Positions 6,808-12,412 of a DNA stretch of 64,000 nt are shown here, piece after piece; the first letter of the stretch is position 1, and each line of letters begins with the position of its first letter. The DNA lies in IMG/VR virus record IMGVR_UViG_3300044645_001738, positions 19,978-83,977 of that record. One strand, 5' to 3'. The DNA is from a virus. The position numbers were made by a program, and so were the translations under genes. A model generated the notes under the pieces. The model made no database searches and was not told the DNA's origin. It was given only the letters and a program-made list of their open reading frames with translations.

Positions 6808-8142
6808 ATGATTATCCGTTATATCAATGATTATGGTGATGGAACTTCGGGATATGCAGATTACGGTTCTGGAATTGTCGTAACCACTGCAAGTGGTCAG
6901 CCAATTGAAGTAACCAGTACGTCCAGTGGGGTGGTTAACATCCAGCCTGCAGGCGTTGCTTCTGATGCCTTTGGTCGATTGCGTTCTTCCACACCCTTAA
7001 CACTGTTTGATTCCAGCCATCGTTATAAAGATAATGGTCTGTGGACTACAACCAGTGGTGTCGGTGGCACTACAGCATTTAACGCTAATGCTGGACTTGT
7101 AGACCTCAACGTCACAACAACATCTGGCTCTGAAATCATCAGGGAAACAACAAAGGTGTTTGCGTATCAACCAGGCAAGTCCTTGTTGGTGATGTCAACC
7201 TTTGTGATGAACGCATTCAAGACTGGGTTGCGTCAACGGGTTGGCTACTACGGCGCCGACAATGGCATCTATATAGAAAAAGATGGGACCAGTGCGGCAA
7301 CATTTGTTGAGCGCAGTCTTGTAACTGGTTCTGTAACTGAAACCAGAGTTGCTCAATCGAATTGGAATATTGACAAGCTTGATGGTACAGGCGTATCTGG
7401 TATTACGCTTGACCTAACTAAAGCTCAAATCCTGTTCATGGATATTGAGTGGCTGGGTCTTGGTACTGTACGGGTAGGTTTTGTTATTGACGGTAAGTTA
7501 ATTCATTGTCATTCATTCCATCATGCCAACTTAATTACATCTACTTACATCACAACCGCATCGTTACCTTTACGTTATGAAATTAGAAATACTGCTGCTA
7601 CTGCAAGTAGCAGTACACTGAAACAAATTTGTTCAAGTGTTATTTCAGAAGGTGGCTATGAGTTACGTGGCCTCCAGCAAGCCATTGGCACTACAATTAC
7701 TGCACCTTATAGTCTGACTACGGCTGGCACATTTTATCCAGTGATTTCGCTGCGGTTAAAAACAACGGCGCTTGATGCAATTGTCATCTTGACCGCCATC
7801 TCAATTATGTCGGCAGCAGGTACTGCAAACTATGTGTGGCGCGTGGTAGCCAGTGCAACCACTACTGCTGGTACTTGGGTAAGTGCAGGTGCTGACTCTG
7901 CCGTGGAATACAACTTAACTGGTACTGCAACTACGGGCGGACGCGTTCTTGCTCAAGGATATTTTGCTGGCAGCAACCAATCCAGTACTACAATCGACAT
8001 CTTGAAAGAAGCATTGTTTAAATTTCAGTTAGAGCGTAATGGTTTAACTGGTACTCCTTATGAGTTGTCACTTGTTTTGGCTGCTAGTGCAAACACATCA
8101 ACTGTGCATGCTGCATTGGATTGGGAAGAAATCTCAAGATAA
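6808..8142 (+). CDS. Putative virion structural protein
   Basis: A 444-residue protein when started at ATG 6808; the frame is open from 6757. It is rich in Thr, Ser, Ala and Gly with beta-strand character and few Cys or charged clusters. The stretches SDAFGRLRSSTPLTLFDSSH and ETTKVFAYQPGKSLLVMSTF recall a structural protein seen repeatedly in uncultured marine and freshwater phages, often called a head or fibre protein. It lies far from the other structural genes, on the opposite strand. The exact role is unknown. Confidence 0.65.
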   Translation: MIIRYINDYGDGTSGYADYGSGIVVTTASGQPIEVTSTSSGVVNIQPAGVASDAFGRLRSSTPLTLFDSSHRYKDNGLWTTTSGVGGTTAFNANAGLVDLNVTTTSGSEIIRETTKVFAYQPGKSLLVMSTFVMNAFKTGLRQRVGYYGADNGIYIEKDGTSAATFVERSLVTGSVTETRVAQSNWNIDKLDGTGVSGITLDLTKAQILFMDIEWLGLGTVRVGFVIDGKLIHCHSFHHANLITSTYITTASLPLRYEIRNTAATASSSTLKQICSSVISEGGYELRGLQQAIGTTITAPYSLTTAGTFYPVISLRLKTTALDAIVILTAISIMSAAGTANYVWRVVASATTTAGTWVSAGADSAVEYNLTGTATTGGRVLAQGYFAGSNQSSTTIDILKEALFKFQLERNGLTGTPYELSLVLAASANTSTVHAALDWEEISR

Positions 8143-8163
8143 GCCGTTGAGGTATTGACGGCT
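8142..8163 (+). other. Intergenic hairpin
   Basis: AGCCGT and ACGGCT form a 6-bp inverted repeat around a 10-base loop directly after the stop codon of the upstream gene. There is no T run, so a simple intrinsic terminator is unlikely. It may mark an RNA-processing or stabilising hairpin before the Dps-like gene. Confidence 0.3.
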
Positions 8164-8191
8164 GATAAACTAGAACTATTGATAAGTAACC

Positions 8192-8746
8192 ATGTATACT
8201 CCTGCCCCTCAACAGTACCAGGCTGCGGAAACTCCTCAGGCACAACCTGTTCCTCGGCCCCAGGACAAGCCTAAGGCTCCCGCTAAATCCAAGGCTGGTG
8301 GTGATGTGGGTGCATTCATCCAGCAGTGCATTTCACTTTGCGCTTACCTCAAGGAACTTGAGACTCAATCACATTTGATTCATCTCAACTACGAGGGATC
8401 AAACTTCCTTGGGGTCCACGCATTCCTGAAGGATCAATACGAGGCTCACCTAGAACAGTTTGATACCCTTGCTGAGTTTGTTCGCAGCATGGACTACCTG
8501 ATGCCAATGTGTGGCTGTGGTCTTAAAGATGCTGCTCCTCCCATGCAGGCAGTGACTTCCTACAAGGGCGCTGACATGCTTGGCGTGTACTACAAGAACC
8601 TTGAGGAGCTGGGCATGAAAGCCAAGAAGCTTGAGCCTGTAGCACAAAAGGTTGGGGCAATTGACATCCAGAACTACATGGCTGATCTTGTTGGCCAGGC
8701 ATTTAAAGCTGCTTGGTTTGTTAAAGCGGTACTTAGGTCTTCTTGA
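8192..8746 (+). CDS. Dps-like ferritin-fold protein
   Basis: A 184-residue protein with a Pro/Lys-rich tail (residues 1-38) and a four-helix ferritin-like domain. Residues 64-95 follow the Dps pattern: H64, then H76 twelve residues later, then D91 and E95 in DTLAE, all at the spacing of the Dps dinuclear iron site. The fifth usual ligand (Asp four residues after the second His) is K80, with D81 next to it. Dps proteins oxidise and store iron and shield DNA from peroxide. A Cys pair (MCGCG) follows. It would protect phage DNA or iron balance in the host, or be packaged in the particle; these roles are inferred. Confidence 0.65.
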   Translation: MYTPAPQQYQAAETPQAQPVPRPQDKPKAPAKSKAGGDVGAFIQQCISLCAYLKELETQSHLIHLNYEGSNFLGVHAFLKDQYEAHLEQFDTLAEFVRSMDYLMPMCGCGLKDAAPPMQAVTSYKGADMLGVYYKNLEELGMKAKKLEPVAQKVGAIDIQNYMADLVGQAFKAAWFVKAVLRSS

Positions 8747-8969
8747 ATTTTTGCCCTGGGATAACTGGTTGCATTACAGCATCGTAATGTGACCAGCCAA
8801 GCTTTAAGCGTCGTTCAATAGTTTGGCGTTTAAGTCCTGTTTCTAATGCCCATTCTTTAACTGTTTGGCATTTGCCGTCAATCGTAATAGAAATACACAT
8901 TGAACGATTTCTATTTTGTAGCGAGAAAACGTGGCGGTAAATGGAAATTCCCAACTCCATTTGGCACAT
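8733..8969 (-). pseudogene. Remnant of an HNH homing endonuclease (C-terminal DNA-binding part)
   Basis: The minus strand encodes a peptide with QNRNRS followed by ITIDGKCQTVKEWALETGL, then RRLKLGW. This is the DNA-binding tail that follows the HNH core in many phage homing endonucleases, and the plus-strand endonuclease at 43547 has the same layout (TRNRGG, FNGKTQCIADWAKEVGI, KRLNNDW). The catalytic HNH part is missing: sequence upstream does not match an HNH core. A 78-codon reading from ATG 8969 or 55 codons from 8900 remain open, so it may also be a small independent DNA-binding protein. Confidence 0.5.
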
Positions 8970-9018
8970 TACGCATTCCTGAACTAGGTATTTCAGAAGC
9001 AGGTGGATTGTTTTTCCG

Positions 9019-9267
9019 TTAATCACTCCAGTGTTCAAGCCTGTGGCAATTGCAGCACAGCGGAATGCATTTATTGATTTCTTCTTGGATACGGCGCCAG
9101 GCGTATCCGTGATTGACCATACTTGACACATTTAAATCCTTGTCACCTACATGGTGAAACTCAAGGACTCTATAGTCTTCCAGGGCGCAGTGCTCGCACT
9201 TAAGAGTCTTCTTGTATTCCAAGAATCTCTGCCGGTTTTCTTGTAACCTGCGTGTACTTGTTGGCAC
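9019..9267 (-). CDS. Small HNH endonuclease
   Basis: An 82-residue compact HNH protein. It has a zinc knuckle (CEHC, then CCNC), an HH motif (VLEFHHVGDK) and a closing NCHRLEH, the usual catalytic set. A GTG start at 9267 is used, since an in-frame stop lies just upstream. It sits between the tRNA-like element and the endonuclease remnant, a typical homing-endonuclease neighbourhood. The enzyme probably makes a nick or break in related phage DNA. Confidence 0.75.
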   Translation of the reverse strand: MPTSTRRLQENRQRFLEYKKTLKCEHCALEDYRVLEFHHVGDKDLNVSSMVNHGYAWRRIQEEINKCIPLCCNCHRLEHWSD

Positions 9268-9297
9268 TAATGCCTACGCATTCTTTTTCAGTATAAA

Positions 9298-9368
9298 GGG
9301 TCGTGCCGGAATCGAACCGACTTTCAATGTGTGTTGTCCACCTGTCCTTACCAATAGACTAACGACCC
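9298..9368 (-). tRNA. Degenerate tRNA or tRNA-like element
   Basis: On the minus strand GGGTCGT and ACGACCC form a perfect 7-bp acceptor stem. A D-arm (GTCT, loop ATTGGTAA, GGAC) and a T-arm (GTCGG, TTCGATT, CCGGC, one G-U pair) are present. The anticodon arm is weak: AGGTG against CACAT pairs four of five, with loop GACAACA, so U33 is missing and there is no base at position 26. No CCA is encoded. The isotype cannot be assigned. It may be a tRNA pseudogene or a tRNA mimic. Confidence 0.5.
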
Positions 9369-9409
9369 AGCCCGATGCAAAGCAGAGCGGGAACATAAAC
9401 ATCATACAC

Positions 9410-9438
9410 AAAAAATCCCGGCTACTCACACCGGGATT
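9410..9438 (-). terminator. Rho-independent terminator, minus strand
   Basis: AATCCCGG and CCGGGATT form an 8-bp stem around a 9-base loop. On the minus strand the stem is followed by a run of T residues. It would end transcripts of the small genes reading from 11.2 kb to 9.5 kb, upstream of the tRNA-like element. Confidence 0.75.
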
Positions 9439-9445
9439 GTATTCT

Positions 9446-9515
9446 CCTTACCGCTGTTGCAAGCCCTACCGTAAGGTGTCAGGGTTTCGACTATTACCCT
9501 GGAGCTTTAGTGCTC
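9446..9515 (-). ncRNA. Candidate structured RNA or 3' leader with three hairpins
   Basis: Between the stop of the 55-residue gene and the terminator, three inverted repeats follow each other: GAGC/GCTC (9502-9505 with 9512-9515), CAGGGT/ACCCTG (9480-9485 with 9496-9501) and CCTTAC/GTAAGG (9446-9451 with 9471-9476, with a small inner GC stem). No open reading frame with a start fits. This could be a stable 3' untranslated region or a small RNA ending at the terminator. No known RNA family was recognised. Confidence 0.35.
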
Positions 9516-9527
9516 TCCGATACACTA

Positions 9528-9695
9528 TCACTTTTTCTTTTTCTTTGCGGTCTTAGCAGAATCTTTGAATGCCTTGGCAGTTGGTGCGCCTTTCTCACCA
9601 GGTTTCCGCATCTTCTCACCGGAACCCGCAGCAATACGCTCCTTTTTGTCCTGAATGTTTTTGTACAAACCGTCAGGTTTCTTTTTGTCTGCCAT
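9528..9695 (-). CDS. Tiny lysine-rich protein
   Basis: A 55-residue, very basic protein: it begins MADKKKPDGLYKNIQDKKER and ends in a run of five lysines. Short Lys-rich proteins of this form are common in cyanophage genomes next to structural or unknown genes. They may bind nucleic acid. The start overlaps the end of the next upstream gene by 23 bases, which supports coupled translation. Confidence 0.6.
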   Translation of the reverse strand: MADKKKPDGLYKNIQDKKERIAAGSGEKMRKPGEKGAPTAKAFKDSAKTAKKKKK

Positions 9696-9855
9696 TGTTT
9701 TGTTTGCGTTCTTCCAGTATTTTAGCCCACTTACATGGTTTCATACTCAACTCCCACCCAAGGGGTGGCTTGGGAATTTGATGACTCAACCATGCGAAGT
9801 AACGGTATAACCGTTCTTCATCCGAAGGGACTGTCCTCTTTTTGTTTGTGACCAT
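9673..9855 (-). CDS. Small hypothetical protein
   Basis: A 60-residue basic protein started at ATG 9855. It contains LYRYFAWLSHQIPKPPLGWE, a Trp/Pro-rich patch, then a Lys/Arg-rich tail. No family is recognised. It overlaps the genes on both sides, so it is probably part of one minus-strand operon. Confidence 0.5.
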   Translation of the reverse strand: MVTNKKRTVPSDEERLYRYFAWLSHQIPKPPLGWELSMKPCKWAKILEERKQNNGRQKET

Positions 9856-10030
9856 GACCAAACTTTTCTAAGATCTGATCCATGGATTCAACTGATTCTA
9901 AACGTACGAGAAGATCAGAGATAGTTGCAATGGTCATTGGATGTTCAGATCTGGCGGCAAACGCAAGCGCATCACGAAGGTGCTCGGCGGCTTGATTGAC
10001 TGCTTCTTTGACCTGACTGGATAAAGACAT
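9818..10030 (-). CDS. Small helical hypothetical protein
   Basis: A 70-residue protein if ATG 10030 is used (MSLSSQV); an in-frame start at 10075 would add 15 residues. It is helical with SSQVKEAVNQAAEHLRDALA and a second amphipathic helix (TISDLLVRLESVESMDQILE). Similar small proteins occur in cyanophages from memory. It overlaps the downstream gene. Confidence 0.58.
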   Translation of the reverse strand: MSLSSQVKEAVNQAAEHLRDALAFAARSEHPMTIATISDLLVRLESVESMDQILEKFGHGHKQKEDSPFG

Positions 10031-10108
10031 TTCAGAAGTACGGGGTCCTCTAAGTATAAACGTGTTGGTGTACATACGTCTTTTGGACTAACCCAAACAG
10101 TATGAAAT

Positions 10109-10133
10109 GCCGTATCAACTTTTGCAATACGGC
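10109..10133. repeat. Inverted repeat between two minus-strand genes
   Basis: GCCGTAT and ATACGGC form a perfect 7-bp inverted repeat with an 11-base spacer, located between the methyltransferase gene and the next gene downstream. There is no T run on either strand. It could be an operator or an RNA-processing hairpin. Confidence 0.4.
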
Positions 10134-10155
10134 GTTCACTGCTATGAGGTAGGGG

Positions 10156-10737
10156 TTACAGCTCCTGCCACACCCAGCCAACCTGGTAGTCGTCAAGGAA
10201 TGGCTCGATGCCCAGGGACTCCATCAGTTCGTAGACCAGGCGTCCTTTACCTAGGCGCTTACCCTCGTGCTTGATGTTGTCATCAATGACAATAAGGGTG
10301 TCATGCTGAATGATGTCCTTAGCTGCAAACAATTCCTTGAGATGATGTGCAGCCGGGGCCCAGTCGTCTTGCCAATTTTGGATGTTGTAGGAATCCAGGT
10401 AGAGGAGTGCAACGTTTCCTTGTAACGTGCCAAGGAATTCAACTGAGTCGGACTCGACAACTTCGGTGAGATTACTGGTGTTTGCCGAAGCCAAAGCGCA
10501 GGCTTTGGGGTCAATGTCAATAGAGATTACGCTGCCACCACGATCGTTGACGTAGTTGTCAAAGAGGAGGGTCGAACAACCATCTCCGGTGAAGTTGTTC
10601 TCCTCGCGGTATGTGCCAGTTTCAATAATGGTTGGATTGGTGGTTTCATCCAGGTAGGCAAAGATCTTTTCGAAGCCTCGTGCCCTAGCGCCAAGCTTTG
10701 GTTTTACTTCGGTAAAGTAGTCGTCCCAGCTAGTCAT
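10156..10737 (-). CDS. SAM-dependent methyltransferase-like protein
   Basis: A 193-residue protein with a Rossmann-like methyltransferase core. IIETGTYREENNFTGDG matches the glycine-containing SAM loop, VISIDIDPKACALA is the acidic strand-2 motif, and ALLYLDSYN and LIVIDDN are the later acidic strands. The pattern is like the class I methyltransferases related to CmcI and sugar or protein methylases. The substrate is unknown. It is next to small genes and hli in a minus-strand operon. Confidence 0.65.
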   Translation of the reverse strand: MTSWDDYFTEVKPKLGARARGFEKIFAYLDETTNPTIIETGTYREENNFTGDGCSTLLFDNYVNDRGGSVISIDIDPKACALASANTSNLTEVVESDSVEFLGTLQGNVALLYLDSYNIQNWQDDWAPAAHHLKELFAAKDIIQHDTLIVIDDNIKHEGKRLGKGRLVYELMESLGIEPFLDDYQVGWVWQEL

Positions 10738-10743
10738 GGCGTT

Positions 10744-10881
10744 TTACAAATCAACCCGAGTATAAGAGATATCTTCGTTCTGTAAGCTTTGTTCAAATGC
10801 GTCGGCTTCAATGGTTTCAATGTCTTCCACTACGGGCCAGCCGTCAAGGTCGTAGTAGAAACGGGTGAGATTACAGGACAT
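10744..10881 (-). CDS. Tiny acidic protein
   Basis: A 45-residue acidic protein starting MSCNLTRFYYDLDGWPVVED. It overlaps the end of the hli gene by 11 bases and ends six bases before the methyltransferase start. No known family. The tight packing is the main support that it is real. Confidence 0.5.
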   Translation of the reverse strand: MSCNLTRFYYDLDGWPVVEDIETIEADAFEQSLQNEDISYTRVDL

Positions 10882-11119
10882 GGACAAGATTCCAAATGGA
10901 AGATTTGGTGGTTAACTCGGTGACTAAGATGATGGTTACTGCTAGCATGGCAAGCCTTCCGTTGACACGCTCTGCATACCAGGTGAAATCATCTGGGTGA
11001 GTGGGTGGCTTCCAGAAGACTAGGTCTGGGAGATACTCCTTGACAATTTCAATGATGATCCAGGAGGCGCAGCTGTACCATCCACGGATTGAGTACCAGA
11101 ACTTAGCGAGTCCTGTCAT
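10871..11119 (-). CDS. hli: High-light-inducible (Hli) protein
   Basis: An 82-residue member of the chlorophyll a/b-binding-like family. Residues 50-58 spell AERVNGRLAM, matching ExxNGRxAM; Glu50 with Asn53 and Arg55 form the chlorophyll-binding and helix-locking set, and the rest of the helix runs to TELTT. Hli proteins sit in the thylakoid membrane and protect photosystems; cyanophages carry them to keep photosynthesis going. The N-terminal 40 residues, with a hydrophobic patch (WYSCASWIIIEIVKEYL), are unusual, since most phage Hli proteins have a short hydrophilic start. It overlaps the upstream gene by four bases. Confidence 0.8.
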   Translation of the reverse strand: MTGLAKFWYSIRGWYSCASWIIIEIVKEYLPDLVFWKPPTHPDDFTWYAERVNGRLAMLAVTIILVTELTTKSSIWNLVHVL

Positions 11120-11220
11120 TGTCCTGGAGTAGAGGCAATAAAGATCAGATAAGCATCAATGGCCACAACTGTCAATAGAGCCAGGAGGATGCTGGAGATT
11201 GCGTACACAAAACCGTTCAT
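11116..11220 (-). CDS. 34-residue single-membrane-helix protein upstream of hli
   Basis: Starting at ATG 11220, this small protein is nearly all one hydrophobic helix (AISSILLALLTVVAIDAYLI) with a short polar tail ending STPGQ. Its stop overlaps the hli start (ATGA), so the two are probably translated together. Its size resembles small photosystem subunits such as PsbM, but no specific match was seen and the ribosome binding site is weak. A membrane partner of Hli is an inference. Confidence 0.45.
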   Translation of the reverse strand: MNGFVYAISSILLALLTVVAIDAYLIFIASTPGQ

Positions 11221-11227
11221 TCGCACT

Positions 11228-11258
11228 TTGATAATTAGTGTGGTAACTTGAGGATAAT
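11228..11258 (+). promoter_or_regulatory. Candidate promoter in the divergent region before the nuclease gene
   Basis: TTGATA at 11228 and GATAAT at 11253 are separated by 19 bases, a weak sigma70-like pair. They lie 15 bases before ATG 11273 and in the gap between divergent gene sets, where a promoter must exist for at least one strand. The spacer length is not ideal. Confidence 0.35.
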
Positions 11259-11272
11259 ATACAAAAGCTTCA

Positions 11273-12127
11273 ATGGTTGCTAAGATAGATTTATCGGATC
11301 CTTGGATTAAGGTCCAGGATAGGCAACCGGATCTCATGCGGAACCTAAACAGGGCCGCAACCAGAATTACGCTTAACGGCAAAAGGCATTACACCACGCC
11401 GTTACCCACTGGCCCAGCCCCGTCTGTAACTACAATCATATCTGAGACTGCTTCCGAAGCAAACAAACGGAAGCTTGAAATGTGGTCAAAAAATAATCCA
11501 GGTGTTAAGGAGGCCGCTGCCGAAAGGGGGACCGCCATTCACTATGGTATGGAGCAGTACCTAAAAGGGAACAAAACTCCGGAGATCGCTGATGAGTACC
11601 AAGACTTTTGGCAAGGCATGCCGTCAATTTTGGATCAGTTTGACGAAGTCTTATGGGCAGAGACGCCTGTGGTTGATCGGTTTAAATTCACTATTGGCGC
11701 TGATGACGTTGCTCGCGTTTGGGGTTGCGATCCTGACGGGCGAGCTTGGGCTGGTGCTCCCGACATTATCGGTGTGGTTAATAACAAGCTTACTCTCGCT
11801 GATTTGAAGACCAGCGTCAAACCCTACAGTCGCAAGTGGCCTAAAGACCTGGAGAAGGGGTCGCCTGAATGGCGTGATCTCTTGGGTGGTCACATGAAAT
11901 TTAAAAAAACTTTGAAGCAGCTCGCAGCTTACGACTTGGCTATTACCCAGACGCTTGGCATCAAGGTCCAGCAGGCTGCCATCTTGGTATCAACACCGGT
12001 GCGTACACAAGTCTTTAAGATCTCCAGGAATTTTCTTAATGCTTTGCATGCGGATTGGCACAAACTGGTTGAAGAGTATTACACGCAAATGGAAGAGTAT
12101 GGTCAGCAGGACCAGGATCTTGTCTGA
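11273..12127 (+). CDS. PD-(D/E)XK nuclease, RecB/Cas4-like
   Basis: A 284-residue protein. PSVTTIIS and AAERGTAIHYGMEQYL form the N-terminal helix and Glu/His-bearing motif; GAPDIIG near residue 161 gives the Asp; LADLKTS near 175 gives the D-x-K; and KQLAAYDLAI is the QxxxY motif. Together they make a RecB-type PD-(D/E)XK exonuclease site. Phage versions recombine or degrade DNA and often travel with primase and helicase genes, as here. The start at ATG 11273 is the first in the frame. Confidence 0.75.
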   Translation: MVAKIDLSDPWIKVQDRQPDLMRNLNRAATRITLNGKRHYTTPLPTGPAPSVTTIISETASEANKRKLEMWSKNNPGVKEAAAERGTAIHYGMEQYLKGNKTPEIADEYQDFWQGMPSILDQFDEVLWAETPVVDRFKFTIGADDVARVWGCDPDGRAWAGAPDIIGVVNNKLTLADLKTSVKPYSRKWPKDLEKGSPEWRDLLGGHMKFKKTLKQLAAYDLAITQTLGIKVQQAAILVSTPVRTQVFKISRNFLNALHADWHKLVEEYYTQMEEYGQQDQDLV

Positions 12128-12226
12128 GATATAAGTGGGTCTAATGAGTCTCAAAACTCTGGGAAGTCGTAAGGTTGTCCTTGGATTGGTGGCCCTAGGA
12201 TAAGTAAACAGCCAGACAACCCTCCG

Positions 12227-12412
12227 ATGGAAATCTACGTTTCCGTTGGTGAGTGGATGAATAGTCTTCAGAATCGCATGAATAGTGCGATGGATGGGGA
12301 CTGTTTTTATCTGCCCACCCCTATGCATCTTCATGCTTTTTTCTTGGTGAAGGACCAGGCATTTGCCAATAAAGACTTTAAAGTAGAACTCATGCCATCA
12401 GTTAACGAATGA
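12227..12412 (+). CDS. Small hypothetical protein
   Basis: A 61-residue protein with no recognised family, containing Met- and Phe-rich stretches (DGDCFYLPTPMHLHAFFLVK). It precedes the primase-helicase gene and its stop overlaps that start as ATGA. It may be co-translated with the primase-helicase. Confidence 0.55.
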   Translation: MEIYVSVGEWMNSLQNRMNSAMDGDCFYLPTPMHLHAFFLVKDQAFANKDFKVELMPSVNE

